A stretch of 64,000 nt of DNA from Massilia rubra. GTDB taxonomy: Bacteria; Pseudomonadota; Gammaproteobacteria; Burkholderiales; Burkholderiaceae_D. The notes below the pieces were generated by a model that saw only the letters and a list, made by a program, of their open reading frames with translations, ran no database searches and was not told the DNA's origin. The stretch spans positions 59,000 through 122,999 of the forward strand of contig NZ_VUYU01000020.1 in the NCBI RefSeq assembly GCF_011682065.1. Direction: 5' to 3'. The stretch's first letter is position 1. Every line of letters starts with the position of its first letter. The position numbers and the translations under genes were made by a program. Of this stretch, positions 34,819-45,700 are shown piece after piece.

Positions 34819-35823
34819 ATGAAAAAAATTCTGAGTGTTGCGGTCGTATCGGCCATGATGATTCTCACCAGCGGCCAGGCCAGCGCGGACGCCAAAAACC
34901 CGAAGATCGGCTTTTCGATCGACGACCTTCGCCTCGAGCGCTGGGCGCGCGACCGCGACTATTTCGTGGCCGCGGCCGACAAGCTGGGCGCCAAGGTGTT
35001 CGTGCAGTCGGCCGACGCCAGCGAGCAAAAGCAGATCGCGCAGATCGAGAACCTGATTTCGCGCGGGGTCGATGCGCTGGTCATCGTGCCGTACAACGCC
35101 ACCGTGCTCAATAACGCCATCAAGGAAGCCAAGAAGGCCAACATCAAGGTCATTTCGTACGACCGCCTGGTGCTCAACGCCGATGTGGACGCTTACATTT
35201 CCTTCGACAACAAGGCGGTGGGCGAGATGCAGGCGGCGGGTGTGGTGAAGGTGCGCCCGAAGGGTAATTACTACCTGCTGGGCGGCGCGCCGACCGACAA
35301 CAACGCCAAGGTGCTGCGCGAAGGCCAGATGGCCGTGTTGCAACCGCTGGTGGACAAGGGCGATATCAAGATCGTCGGCAAGCAGTGGGTGAAGGACTGG
35401 AGCCCGTCGGAAGCGCTGTCGATTGTCGAAAATGCGCTCACGGCCAACAACAACAAGATCGACGGGATCGTGGCCTCGAACGATGCCACGGCGGGCGGCG
35501 CGATCCAGGCGCTGGCCTCGCAAAAACTCGATGGCAAGGTGCCGGTGTCGGGCCAGGATTCAGATATCGCGGCGGTGCGCCGGGTGATCGCCGGCTCGCA
35601 GGCGATGACCGTGTACAAACCGCTCAAGCTGCTGGCGGGGGAAGCGGCCAAGCTCGCGGTGCAGCTGGTGCGCAATGAAAAGCCTGCTTATAACGGCGCG
35701 TATGACAACGGTTTCAAGAAGGTGAGCACGATTTTGCTCAAGCCGACCGCGCTGACCAAGGAAAATATCAATCTGCTGGTGACGGACGGGTTTTACACGC
35801 AGGCGCAGATCGCGGGGAAATAG
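34819..35823 (+). CDS. xylF: D-xylose ABC transporter, periplasmic binding protein
   Basis: 334 residues from ATG 34819, with GGAGA 12 bases upstream. The signal peptide is MKKILSVAVVSAMMILTSG, with cleavage near ASA. The binding-protein body matches XylF: IGFSIDDLRLERWARDRDYF, KVFVQSADASEQKQIAQIENLI, ALVIVPYNATVLNNAI, ISYDRLVLNADVDAYISFDN, VASNDATAGGAIQAL, VSGQDSDIAAVRRVIAG and QAMTVYKPLKLLA. It delivers D-xylose to XylGH. The gene is separated from xylG by a large hairpin, as is common where the binding protein is made in excess. Confidence 0.95.
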   Translation: MKKILSVAVVSAMMILTSGQASADAKNPKIGFSIDDLRLERWARDRDYFVAAADKLGAKVFVQSADASEQKQIAQIENLISRGVDALVIVPYNATVLNNAIKEAKKANIKVISYDRLVLNADVDAYISFDNKAVGEMQAAGVVKVRPKGNYYLLGGAPTDNNAKVLREGQMAVLQPLVDKGDIKIVGKQWVKDWSPSEALSIVENALTANNNKIDGIVASNDATAGGAIQALASQKLDGKVPVSGQDSDIAAVRRVIAGSQAMTVYKPLKLLAGEAAKLAVQLVRNEKPAYNGAYDNGFKKVSTILLKPTALTKENINLLVTDGFYTQAQIAGK

Positions 35824-35875
35824 GTTCTGACACGAATGTCGTTAAGTTAACTGGCTTTTTGGCCACAAACCTACA

Positions 35876-35962
35876 AACCGTCATTCCCGCGCCGGCGGGA
35901 ATCCAAGGCACCGTCGAGTAGCGAACATGCCTTGGATTCCCGCCGGCGCGGGAATGACGGTT
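35876..35962. repeat. Large inverted repeat between xylF and xylG (REP-like)
   Basis: The arms 35876-35910 and 35928-35962 are exactly complementary around a 17-base loop. They contain CATTCCCGC and GGCGGGAATCC, which occur in a widespread proteobacterial intergenic repeat. The hairpin likely stabilises the xylF message or attenuates readthrough into xylG. Confidence 0.8.
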
Positions 35963-35987
35963 GGGTGGGCGGCGTGCGCCTTTGTTG

Positions 35988-36001
35988 TGAAAACGTTTTC
36001 A
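35988..36001. promoter_or_regulatory. LacI-family-like operator before xylG
   Basis: TGAAAACGTTTTCA is a perfect 14-bp palindrome with the central CG typical of LacI/CcpA/FruR-type sites. It lies 15 bases upstream of the xylG ATG. No LacI-type repressor gene is nearby, and XylR binds through an AraC domain, so a separate regulator is implied. Confidence 0.5.
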
Positions 36002-36016
36002 AACACGAGAACCAGT

Positions 36017-37546
36017 ATGTCTGACTATTTGCTTGAAATGAAGGGCATCGTCAAGCAGTTCGACGGCGTCCGTGCGCTCGATGGCATCGACCTGAAGGTC
36101 CGCGCCGGCGAGTGCATCGGCCTGTGCGGCGAAAATGGCGCCGGCAAGTCAACCTTGATGAAGGTGCTTTCCGCCGTCTACCCGCACGGCACCTGGGACG
36201 GCGAGATCCTGTTCGAAGGCCAGCCCCTGCGCGCCGCCTCGATCCGCGAAACCGAGGCCGCCGGCATCATCATCATCCACCAGGAACTGATGCTGGTGCC
36301 CGAACTGTCGGTGACCGAAAACCTCTTCCTCGGGAACGAAATCACCGGTTTCGGCGGGCGCATGAACTACCCCGCCATGAACCGCCGCGCCGAACAGCTG
36401 CTGAAAGACTTGAACCTGCTTGATGTGAACGTGGTGCTGCCGGTGATGAACTACGGCGGCGGCCACCAGCAACTGATCGAGATCGCCAAGGCCCTCAACA
36501 AGGACGCCAAGCTGCTGATCCTGGACGAACCGTCGGCCTCTCTCACCGCCGCCGAAATCAAGATCCTGCTCGAGATCATCCGCAAGCTCAAGGCCAAGGG
36601 CGTGGCCTGCGTCTACATCTCGCACAAGCTCGATGAAGTGGCGGCCATCTGCGACACCATCGCCGTGATCCGCGACGGCAAACATATCGCCACCACGCCG
36701 ATGGCCGAACTCGATGTCAACCGCATCATCGCGCAGATGGTCGGGCGCGAGATGAACCAGCTCTATCCCAAGCAGGAGCGCGCACTGGGCGAGGTGATTT
36801 TCGAAGCGCGCAACGTCACCTGCTACGACATCGACAAACCCGAACGCAAACGCGTCGACAACGTCTCGTTCACCTTGCGCAAAGGCGAAATCCTCGGCAT
36901 CGCCGGCCTGGTGGGAGCGGGGCGCACCGAGCTGGTGTCGGCCTTGTTCGGGGCCTATCCGGGTGTTAGCGAGGCCGAGGTGCGCCTGCATGGCGCCGTG
37001 GTCGATACCGGCACCCCGCTCAAGGCGATCCGCGCCGGCTTCGCGCTGGTGCCCGAAGACCGCAAGCAGCACGGCATCGTGCGCGACCTGGACGTGGGCC
37101 AGAACATCACCCTGTCCGTGCTCGAATCGTTCTCGCGCCTGACCCGCATCGACCGCGAAGCCGAACTGAAAACCGTGCAGGACCAGATCAACCGCCTGGG
37201 ACTGAAAACCGCCAGCCCGTTCCTGCCGATTACCAGCCTATCGGGTGGCAACCAGCAAAAGGCGGTGCTGTCGAAAATGCTGCTCACGAAGCCGCAAGTG
37301 CTCATTCTCGACGAGCCCACGCGCGGCGTCGACGTGGGCGCCAAATACGAAATCTACAAGCTGATGTTCGAACTGGCCGCGCAGGGCATGTCGATCATCA
37401 TGGTGTCATCCGAACTGGCCGAGGTGCTGGGCATTTCCGACCGCGTGCTGGTGATGGGCGAGGGCAAACTGCGGGGCGACTTCGTCAACCAGAACCTGAC
37501 CCAGGAAACCCTGCTCGCCGCCGCCCTCGACCACGCTGCGCACTGA
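36017..37546 (+). CDS. xylG: D-xylose ABC transporter, ATP-binding protein
   Basis: 509 residues with two fused nucleotide-binding domains, as in XylG/RbsA/MglA. The first has Walker [11 protein letters not shown] (G38-T46), signature degenerated to NYGGGHQQ and Walker [11 protein letters not shown]. The second has a degenerate P-loop (GLVGAGRTE), intact signature LSGGNQQK and Walker [11 protein letters not shown]. The start at 36017 ([15 protein letters not shown]) is preferred; the longer frame lies in the hairpin. It energises xylose import at the inner membrane, 26 bases before xylH. Confidence 0.95.
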   Translation: MSDYLLEMKGIVKQFDGVRALDGIDLKVRAGECIGLCGENGAGKSTLMKVLSAVYPHGTWDGEILFEGQPLRAASIRETEAAGIIIIHQELMLVPELSVTENLFLGNEITGFGGRMNYPAMNRRAEQLLKDLNLLDVNVVLPVMNYGGGHQQLIEIAKALNKDAKLLILDEPSASLTAAEIKILLEIIRKLKAKGVACVYISHKLDEVAAICDTIAVIRDGKHIATTPMAELDVNRIIAQMVGREMNQLYPKQERALGEVIFEARNVTCYDIDKPERKRVDNVSFTLRKGEILGIAGLVGAGRTELVSALFGAYPGVSEAEVRLHGAVVDTGTPLKAIRAGFALVPEDRKQHGIVRDLDVGQNITLSVLESFSRLTRIDREAELKTVQDQINRLGLKTASPFLPITSLSGGNQQKAVLSKMLLTKPQVLILDEPTRGVDVGAKYEIYKLMFELAAQGMSIIMVSSELAEVLGISDRVLVMGEGKLRGDFVNQNLTQETLLAAALDHAAH

Positions 37547-37572
37547 ACGACTCCACCTTCGCGACAGACCAC

Positions 37573-38715
37573 ATGAACCCCATCAAATTCAAGCAAATAT
37601 TCACGCAGTACAAAATCCTGGCCCTGCTGGCCGCGATTGCCCTCATCTGGCTGTTCTTCAGCTTGAAAACCGACGGCGGCTTCACCTCGGCGCGCAATTT
37701 GTCGAACCTGATGCGCCAGATGTCCATTACCGGCATCCTCGCCTGCGGCATGGTATTCGTCATCATCGCCGGCGAAATCGACCTGTCGGTCGGCTCGCTG
37801 CTCGGGTTATTGGGCGGCGTCGCGGCGGTGCTCGATGTAAGCCACCACCTGCCGCTGCCGCTGATCGTGCCGCTGGTGCTGGCGTGCGGGCTGGTGCTCG
37901 GTATCTTCAACGGGTATCTGGTGGCCTACGCGGGCATACCGTCGTTCATCGTGGGGCTGGGGGGCATGCTGGCCTATCGCGGCATCGTGCTCGGGGTGAC
38001 CGACGGCACCACGGTGGCGCCGGTGTCCGCCGAGATGGTGTACCTGGGTCAGGGCTACCTGTCGCCCGACCTGAGCATCGGCCTTGGCGTGCTGCTGTTC
38101 GTGCTGGCCTGTGTGCTGACCTGGCGCCAGCGCGCCAGCCTGGCGCACCACGGCTTGCCGGTGCCGAGCGCGGTGCGCGATGGCGTGCGCCTGCTGGCGA
38201 TTGGCGCGGTGCTGTATTCGGTGGTGCGCACCCTGCACAGCTACGAAGGCATTCCGCTGCCGGTGCTGCTGCTCCTGGTGCTGCTGGCGGTGTTCAGCTA
38301 CGTGGCCACGCAAACCGTGTTCGGACGCCGCATCTACGCGGTGGGCAGCAATATGGAGGCAACCCGCCTGTCGGGCGTGAACGTGCGCGCCGTCAAACTG
38401 TGGATCTTCGGCTTGATGGGATTGATGTGCGCACTGGCGGGCTTGATCAACACGGCGCGCCTGGCGGCCGGCTCGCCGTCGGCCGGCACCTCGGGCGAGC
38501 TTGATGTGATCGCGGCCTGCTTCATTGGCGGCACCTCGATGCGCGGCGGCTCGGGCACCGTGTACGGCGCGCTGATCGGCGCACTGGTCATGGCCAGCCT
38601 GGATAACGGCATGTCCATGCTCGATGTGGACAGCTACTGGCAAATGATCGTCAAGGGCGCCATACTCACGCTGGCGGTGTGGGTGGACGTGGTCACGCGC
38701 TCCGGCCGCCGTTGA
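37573..38715 (+). CDS. xylH: D-xylose ABC transporter, permease
   Basis: 380 residues with about ten membrane helices. XylH blocks: ALIWLFFSLKTDGGFTSARNLSNLMRQM, GMVFVIIAGEIDLSVGSLLG, AGIPSFIVGLGGMLAYRGIVLG, FGRRIYAVGSNMEATRLSGVNV, and GELDVIAACFIGGTSMRGGSGTVYGALIGALVMASLDNGMSML. It forms the xylose channel with XylG. Confidence 0.95.
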   Translation: MNPIKFKQIFTQYKILALLAAIALIWLFFSLKTDGGFTSARNLSNLMRQMSITGILACGMVFVIIAGEIDLSVGSLLGLLGGVAAVLDVSHHLPLPLIVPLVLACGLVLGIFNGYLVAYAGIPSFIVGLGGMLAYRGIVLGVTDGTTVAPVSAEMVYLGQGYLSPDLSIGLGVLLFVLACVLTWRQRASLAHHGLPVPSAVRDGVRLLAIGAVLYSVVRTLHSYEGIPLPVLLLLVLLAVFSYVATQTVFGRRIYAVGSNMEATRLSGVNVRAVKLWIFGLMGLMCALAGLINTARLAAGSPSAGTSGELDVIAACFIGGTSMRGGSGTVYGALIGALVMASLDNGMSMLDVDSYWQMIVKGAILTLAVWVDVVTRSGRR

Positions 38716-38732
38716 TTGAACAGGGACCCGTC

Positions 38733-40067
38733 ATGACACACATCAAACAATTCGCGCGCCTGGCGCTCGCCGCTTCCGTGCTGCTGGCCACCGGCGCCTG
38801 CACTACAGCGGGCAAACAGGGCGCGGGCAAACAGGGCGATGAACTGAGCATCTACGCAGCCGGCCCGCGCGCCGGCTCGCACGTGGTGGTCGCCGACTTC
38901 GAAGCATCGCAGCGCGTCGCTGGCGCATCGGTGCTGGTACCAAAACCGGCCGTTCCCAAGGTGGCGGCGAGCCGGGTCGGGGTCGATGTCGGCCAGGAGG
39001 CGATGACCTTGCACTTCAAGGACGCCTGGTACGCCAACCTGCGCGTTGAAACCGATGCGCCGCTCGACCTGCGCGCCTATGCGCCGGCGGGCGTGCTGGC
39101 GTTCGACATGAATGTGGAAGACATGGCGCAAGGCGGCGTGTCGTTTAAGGTAGGTTGCGGCAAGGGGTGCGAGCGCCAGGTGCCGTTCCTGGTGCCGGCG
39201 CGCGCCATGGCGGGCAAGGGCTGGCAGCCGCTGGTGTTCCCGATGCGCTGCTTCACGCGCGACCGCGACGATTTTTCGGCTGTGAGCACGCCGTTCGCGC
39301 TCGAAGGCAGCGGCACCGGCCGGGTCGGTATCGCGCAGGTGCGCTTTCTCAAGTCGGGCACGCCGAATACATCTTGCCCGGACTACAAAACGCAGTCGGT
39401 CACGCCCGAGATGCTCAATCAATCCTGGTCGATCAATCACTGGGGACCGCGCCACGAGGCCAAGAAGGCGGAAGCCAGGCGCCGCAACGCCGCCGGCGAG
39501 AAAACGCGCATCGTCTTCATCGGCGACTCGATCACCGAAGGCTGGGAGAAAACCGGCGCGCCGGTCTGGCAGCGCCATTACGCCAAATACAATGCGCTGG
39601 GCCTGGGCCTGGGCTTTGGCGGCGACCATACCGAAAACGTCTTGTGGCGCTTGCAGCACGGCGCACTCGACGGCCTCGATCCGAAGGTGGTGGTGCTGAT
39701 GGTCGGCACCAACAACACTGGCGACCGCCTTGAAAACCCGGTGACCACGGCGGCCGGCGTGCGCCGCAATATCGACGAAATACAACAGCGTCTGCCGAAC
39801 GCCAACATCCTGCTGCTGGCGATTTTCCCGCGCGACGAAAAGCCCGATAGCCAACTGCGCCGCATCAACGACCAGGTCAACGCAATCCTGTCGGGCTTCG
39901 ATGATGGCAAGCGCATCGCCTTCCTGGACATCAACCAGGCCTTCCTGACGGCGGACGGCACCCTCTCGCGCGAGGTCATGCCCGATCTGCTGCACCTGAA
40001 CGAACAAAGCTACGAGGTGTGGGCCAGGGCGATGGAGCCCGCCTTGCAGCGCTTGCTGTCGCAATGA
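38733..40067 (+). CDS. SGNH/GDSL esterase lipoprotein with N-terminal ExoP-like domain
   Basis: 444 residues from ATG 38733. A signal with lipobox (LATGAC) is followed by a beta-sandwich-like module (about residues 40-215) with the pattern LPMRCF-type [25 protein letters not shown] that recalls the galactose-binding-like domain at the end of GH3 ExoP glucosidases. Residues about 230-440 are an SGNH hydrolase of the PAF-acetylhydrolase type: [12 protein letters not shown] (Ser), [14 protein letters not shown] (Gly), VGTNNTGD (Asn) and LLHLN (Asp-x-x-His region). Its place before fucosidase and xylosidase genes suggests removal of acetyl groups from xyloglucan. Confidence 0.82.
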   Translation: MTHIKQFARLALAASVLLATGACTTAGKQGAGKQGDELSIYAAGPRAGSHVVVADFEASQRVAGASVLVPKPAVPKVAASRVGVDVGQEAMTLHFKDAWYANLRVETDAPLDLRAYAPAGVLAFDMNVEDMAQGGVSFKVGCGKGCERQVPFLVPARAMAGKGWQPLVFPMRCFTRDRDDFSAVSTPFALEGSGTGRVGIAQVRFLKSGTPNTSCPDYKTQSVTPEMLNQSWSINHWGPRHEAKKAEARRRNAAGEKTRIVFIGDSITEGWEKTGAPVWQRHYAKYNALGLGLGFGGDHTENVLWRLQHGALDGLDPKVVVLMVGTNNTGDRLENPVTTAAGVRRNIDEIQQRLPNANILLLAIFPRDEKPDSQLRRINDQVNAILSGFDDGKRIAFLDINQAFLTADGTLSREVMPDLLHLNEQSYEVWARAMEPALQRLLSQ

Positions 40068-42370
40068 AGGCGTCGCTGTACTGCGCGCTGTTGCTGGCCA
40101 GCGTCGTCCATGGCGCCAGCGCCGGCGACCGCACCCTGCGCTACGACCGCCCTGCGCCCGACACGCCCGAGGGCTGGGAACGCGAGGCGCTCCCGATTGG
40201 CAATGGCCGCATCGGCGCGATGATCTTCGGGCAGGTGGCGCGCGAGCGCATCCAGTTCAACGACATCACCCTGTGGACCGGTGACGACAAGACGCTGGGC
40301 GCTTACCAGCCTTTCGGCGACGTGTTCATCAACCTGCCGGGCCACACAGCCGCCAGCGACTACGCGCGCAAGCTCGATCTGGATAACAGCCTGCACAGCG
40401 TGACCTACAAGCACGCCGGCGTCACGTTCAAGCGCGAGATGTTCGCCAGCCATCCGGCGCAGGCCATCGTGGCGCGCCTGAGCGCCAGCCAGCCGGGCAA
40501 GTACAGCGGTTCGATCGAACTGACCGACATGCACGATGCGCGCATCAGCATCGTCGGCAATCGCATCTACGCCACCGGCTCGCTGGCCGGTTTCTCGCAG
40601 CCGGCAACATCGAACGTGATGGATTACGCCAGCCAGGTCCAGGTGATCAACGAGGGCGGCACCTTGTCGGTCGACGGCAAGCGCATCGTCTTCACCAATT
40701 GCGATGCGCTGGTGCTGGTGCTTGGCGCAGGCACCAGCTACGTCAACGATGCCGCCAGGCGCTTCCAGGGCGCGCATCCCTTGCCGCGCGTGTCGGGGCA
40801 GGTCAGTGCGGCGGGGGCGCAGACGTGGACGCAGCTGCTCGCCGCGCACCAGCGGGATTTCAAGCGCCTGTACGAGCGCGTGAGCGTGGACTTCGGCCAA
40901 GCGTCGGCGGCGCGCCGGGCCTTGCCGACCGACCGGCGCATCGAGACCTACACCGCCGAAGGCAAGGACCCCGGCCTGGAAGCGCAGTTCTTCCAGTTCG
41001 GCCGCTACCTTCTCATTTCGAGCTCGCGCGATTCGCTCCCGGCCAACCTGCAAGGACTGTGGAACAACAGCCTCACGCCGCCGTGGAATTCGGACTACCA
41101 CACCAACATCAACATCCAGATGAATTACTGGCCGGCGGAACCGGCCAACCTGTCCGAAGCGGCAATGCCGTTTTTCGATTTCGTGACCGGCGTGGCGCCC
41201 GTGTACCGCAAGCTGCTGCTCGATACGGCGGCCCAGCCAGCCAAGGCCGGTGAAGAACGTTTCCTGACCGAGCAAGGCAAGCCGGTGCGCGGCTGGACCG
41301 TGCGCACGGAATCGAATCCGTTCGGCGCGACCACCTACGTCTGGAACAAGACCGGCAACGCCTGGTACGCGCAGCACTTCTGGGAGCATTACGCCTTCAC
41401 CCAGGACCGCGCGTTCCTGCGCACGGTCGCGTATCCGCTGATGAAGGAAGTGTGCGCGTTCTGGGAAGACCATCTGAAGCGCCTGCCCGACGGCCGCCTG
41501 GTGGCGCCGCGCGGCTGGTCGCCCGAGCACGGGCCGATTGAAGATGGCGTGAGCTACGACCAGCAGATCATCTGGGACCTGTTCAACAATACCGTGGAAG
41601 CGGCGGATGTCCTCGGTGACGACAAAGCCTTCCGCGACCGCATCGTCGCCATGCGCGACCGGCTTGCGGCCCCGCGCATCGGCAGCTGGGGCCAGCTGCT
41701 CGAATGGATGGACGAGAAAAAGCACCCGGTGCTGGACACCCCCGCCGACACGCACCGTCACGTCTCGCACCTGTTCGGATTGTTCCCTGGCCGGCAGATC
41801 TCGCCCGCCAACACCCCGGCGCTGGCGGCAGCCGCGCGCAAGTCGCTGGAAGGACGCGGCGACGCCGGCACCGGCTGGTCGATGGCCTGGAAGACCGCAT
41901 TCTGGGCACGCCTGCTGGACGGCGACCACGCCTACAAGATGCTGCGCGGGCAGCTCGCCAAGCCCGGTGCGCGCGCCGCCCAGCAGGCCGGCCCCGGCAC
42001 CGAAACCAACAACGCCGGCGGCACGTACGCCAACATGTTCGACGCTCACCCGCCGTTCCAGATCGACGGCAACCTGGGCGCCACCGCCGCCATCTGCGAA
42101 ATGCTGCTGCAGTCGCACACGGGCGAACTGCACCTGCTGCCGGCGCTGCCATCGTCGTGGCCCGACGGCTCGGTAAAGGGCTTGCGCGCGCGCGGCGGCT
42201 TCGAAGTCGATATCGCCTGGGCCGGCGGCAAGCTGGCCGGCGCCACCATCCGCGCGGTGGCGGGGCAGGGCGGCGGGACGGTTCGCTATGGCGACAAAGT
42301 CGTCGCGCTCAAGCTACAACCGGGAGCTGAAATACGCCTCGGCGCCATGCTCGTCATCAAGAAAAAATAG
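40064..42370 (+). CDS. GH95 alpha-L-fucosidase, secreted
   Basis: 768 residues; the ATG overlaps the esterase stop. The signal peptide is cleaved near ASA-GD. GH95 domains: N-terminal beta region ([35 protein letters not shown]), then the (alpha/alpha)6 barrel with [41 protein letters not shown], the acid Glu in [59 protein letters not shown] and [20 protein letters not shown] with the conserved Asp. It removes alpha-1,2-fucose from xyloglucan side chains by inversion in the periplasm. GH95 also includes galactosidases, but the locus favours fucosidase. Confidence 0.92.
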   Translation: MKASLYCALLLASVVHGASAGDRTLRYDRPAPDTPEGWEREALPIGNGRIGAMIFGQVARERIQFNDITLWTGDDKTLGAYQPFGDVFINLPGHTAASDYARKLDLDNSLHSVTYKHAGVTFKREMFASHPAQAIVARLSASQPGKYSGSIELTDMHDARISIVGNRIYATGSLAGFSQPATSNVMDYASQVQVINEGGTLSVDGKRIVFTNCDALVLVLGAGTSYVNDAARRFQGAHPLPRVSGQVSAAGAQTWTQLLAAHQRDFKRLYERVSVDFGQASAARRALPTDRRIETYTAEGKDPGLEAQFFQFGRYLLISSSRDSLPANLQGLWNNSLTPPWNSDYHTNINIQMNYWPAEPANLSEAAMPFFDFVTGVAPVYRKLLLDTAAQPAKAGEERFLTEQGKPVRGWTVRTESNPFGATTYVWNKTGNAWYAQHFWEHYAFTQDRAFLRTVAYPLMKEVCAFWEDHLKRLPDGRLVAPRGWSPEHGPIEDGVSYDQQIIWDLFNNTVEAADVLGDDKAFRDRIVAMRDRLAAPRIGSWGQLLEWMDEKKHPVLDTPADTHRHVSHLFGLFPGRQISPANTPALAAAARKSLEGRGDAGTGWSMAWKTAFWARLLDGDHAYKMLRGQLAKPGARAAQQAGPGTETNNAGGTYANMFDAHPPFQIDGNLGATAAICEMLLQSHTGELHLLPALPSSWPDGSVKGLRARGGFEVDIAWAGGKLAGATIRAVAGQGGGTVRYGDKVVALKLQPGAEIRLGAMLVIKKK

Positions 42371-42737
42371 TCCGGTATGCCGTGGTTGACGCATTTTCGC
42401 CGCGATGGCGACAGGTGCATATAGCCACGGGCCTTACAAACCTTGTTTCCTTAATATCATTCCGCGCCTTGGTCATTTTCGTAATTGCGGCGGGTTGGCG
42501 TAGCTCGGAAAATCAATACACAAACCAGCGCGGCACCAGCCGACGCTTAGAAAAATCCAACCGAGATGCACTCCATGATGATCAACCGCAGGCCCTCGCG
42601 GCCCTGTCTCCGTCCGCCTTCGCTTCTTTCGACAACCGTGTTGGGGAGGGCTTGCCTGTATCGATGAACGGCATTGCGCAGCACTGCCGGCACACACATA
42701 AAAGCAGCAGTAATCCGATTGGAACAGAGGAGACAAG
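42371..42737. other. Receptor promoter and leader
   Basis: No gene seen. It holds the shared xyl element at 42462-42487 and a long untranslated stretch to a strong ribosome site (CAGAGGAGAC) before a TTG start at 42738. Confidence 0.55.
42462..42487. promoter_or_regulatory. Shared 26-bp element upstream of the xyloglucan receptor
   Basis: Identical to 18049-18074 in front of xylR. The flanks differ, so it is not part of a longer duplication. It lies about 250 bases upstream of the TonB receptor start. Confidence 0.6.
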
Positions 42738-45700
42738 TTGAACAACTATAAGAAAACAGCGATTGCCGTCGCCGTCGCACAGATCGCACTGATGTCGGGC
42801 GGCGCAGCGATTGCCCAGGTCGGCGCGAGTGGCGAACCCGCCGTGGTGGTGGTCAGCGGCCAGCGCGCCGCCTTGAACTCGGCGCAGAAGGTCAAACAGA
42901 ATTCCGACGAAATCGTCGACTCCATCGTGGCCGACGATATCGGCAAGCTGCCCGACCGCTCGGTCACCGAAGTGCTGCAACGGGTGGTGGGCGTGACGAT
43001 CGACCGCACCATGAGCAAGTCGGACCCGGAACACTTTTCGGTGGAAGGCTCGGGCGTGTCGATCCGTGGCTTGAACTACGTGCGTTCGGAACTCAATGGC
43101 CGCGATTCGTTTTCGGCCAACGGCGGGCGCTCGCTCAACTACGAAGACGTGCCGCCCGAACTGATGGCCGGCGTGGACATCTACAAGAACCCCTCGGCGG
43201 AACAGATCGAAGGCGCCATCAGCGGCCTGGTGAACCTGCGCACCGCCATGCCTTTCGATTACAAGGGCATGAAGGTGGCGCTGTCCGCGCAGACTACGTA
43301 CTCCGACCTGAAAAAGGGCCGCAGCTCGCCGTCGGCCTCGGGCTTGTTCTCGAACCGCTGGAAGACCGGCATCGGCGAAGTTGGCGTGCTGGTCGACCTA
43401 GCCTATTCCGAAAGCGCGACCCGCACCGACGCCTTGCAGGTCGAGCCGTATTTTCCACGCGACGATGTCGTCCCCGGCAAAACCGTCTGGATTCCGAAGG
43501 GCGCGTCGTGGCGCACGCTCAATTTCGAGCGCCAGCGCGAAGGCGCCTACGGCGCACTGCAATGGCGCCCGAACCGCGACATCAACACCTCGCTGACGTT
43601 CTTCAAGTCGCGCTACAAGATGGACTGGGACGAACAGGCCATCTTTGCCGCATCGAATCCCTACAACATCCTGGTCGGCCCGGGCGCCACCTACGATGGC
43701 AAGGGCGCTTTTGTGAGCGGCACCCTGACCGACCCGGCCGACAAAGGCATCAACTACGGCGGCGATACGCGCATTGCCAACCGCAAGTCCGATACCACGG
43801 ACGTGTCGTGGAACCTGGTGTGGCGTCCGACCAGCAGCTGGACCTTCAAGTCGGACCTGCAAAGCATCCGCGCCAAGACCGCCAATCTCGATTCGACCGT
43901 CGCCACCGGCGTGCAGATGCCCAAGCAGCAGATGGACCTGGCCGGCGGCAGGCCGAACCTGATCTTCGACAGCGCCGACCTGGCCTACCTGGCCAATCCG
44001 AATAACTACTACTGGGCCTTCACCCAGGAGCACGCGGACCGCAGCAAGGCCAAGGGAACCGCGTGGAAGGGCGACGCCCAGTACGACTTCGATCACAAGG
44101 TCATGCGCGATATCCGCTTTGGCGTGCGCCTGACCAAGCGTGACGCGGTCACCGAAAAGACCAACCCGGATTACAACTGGGTCGCCATTTCGCAGCCGTG
44201 GCAACTGGGCTGGAATATCGGCCAACTGGCGTCGCTGGGCGACCCGCGCTTTTCCGGCAATACGCGGGTCCACAACTTCAACAACTTCTTCGGCGGTAAA
44301 GTCTCGGTGCCGTCGCTGGTGGTGCCGAATACCTCGCTGGCCACCGGTTACCCCGACAGCTACGCGGGACTGCACAAGTACCACGATATTCTGTGTAACG
44401 AACACGCCGCCGCCAACGGCGCCACGCCCGCCTGCGCGCCATGGAAAGGAGCGTCCTACGGCACCGATCCGGCGGGATCGAACGAGCAGACCGAAAAGAC
44501 CGGCGCCTTCTACACGCAGGCGCGCTTCGGCTTCGACGATTTGCCGATGCCGATCGATGGCAATATCGGCGTGCGTTACGTGAAGACCGACATGAAGGCG
44601 AGCGGCTATACGGTGTTCAGCTACACCCGCCCGACCATCCCGGCAGGCTACCAGACCACCGGCCCGGCCATTCCGAACATCCCGGCGTTCGTGCGCCCTC
44701 AGGATTACAGCGGCTCGTACAGCAACGTGCTGCCAAGCCTGAACCTGCGCATGAAGGCCAGCGATAAACTGCAGTTCCGCTTTGCGGCCTCCTCGGCCGT
44801 GTCGCGCCCGGATTTTTCGCAATTGCAGGGCTATACGACGCTGACGCAGGATGTGAAAACCACCTCCGACGACGCTGCCGGCATCGTGCGCGTGAACAGC
44901 GTGACCCTCACTGGCGAAGGTTCCGGCAACCCAGCCCTCAAGCCGGTCACGTCGCGCCAGGTCGACCTGACGGCCGAATGGTATTTCGCGCCGGCCGGCT
45001 CGCTGACCCTTGCAGTGTTCAACAAGCAGCTCAAGGACATCATCGTCGACCAGAGCTACAACTTCCAGCTGCCCGACGTGAACGGCGCGATGAACAACTT
45101 CACGGTGACCGCACCGATCAACGGCGCAAAAGGCAGGGCGCGCGGTTTCGAGCTCGCGTACCAGCAGTATTTCGACAATCTGCCGCAATGGCTGTCCGGC
45201 CTGGGCGTGCAGGCCAATTTCACCTTCGTCGACGGCAAGAAGACCATGTACCAGTCTGTGTTCCAGGAATACTGCACCGGTGGCGCCGGCAATGGCGCGT
45301 CGAACCTGAACCTGAACATGAACGGCTGCGACACCAACGGCCGCTCCTTCGGCAACCTGCCGCTGTATAACCAGTCGCGCCGTTCGTACAACCTGGCGCT
45401 GATGTACGACAAAGGCCCGCTGTCGGCCCGCCTGGCCTACAACTGGCGTTCGCGCAGCCTGCAGGGCGTGAACGTGAACGGCACCAAGGGCGGCGACGGC
45501 CTCGATTCCAATCCGGCCAGCCCGACCGTCGGTCAGCATAATGTGAGCTACGGCCTGCCTACCTGGGCGGCGGCGTACGGCCAGCTCGACGCGTCAATCT
45601 TCTACAAGATCACCGAGCAGTTGTCGTTCGGCCTGGAAGCGCAGAACATCAACGATGCGAAGTTCAGGCAGGAGATGGACCAGGAAATCGGCACCAAGGG

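Noticed and set aside
42382..42741. A 119-codon frame ahead of the xyloglucan receptor
   Set aside because: It covers the regulatory element and ribosome site of the receptor and has no coding character.
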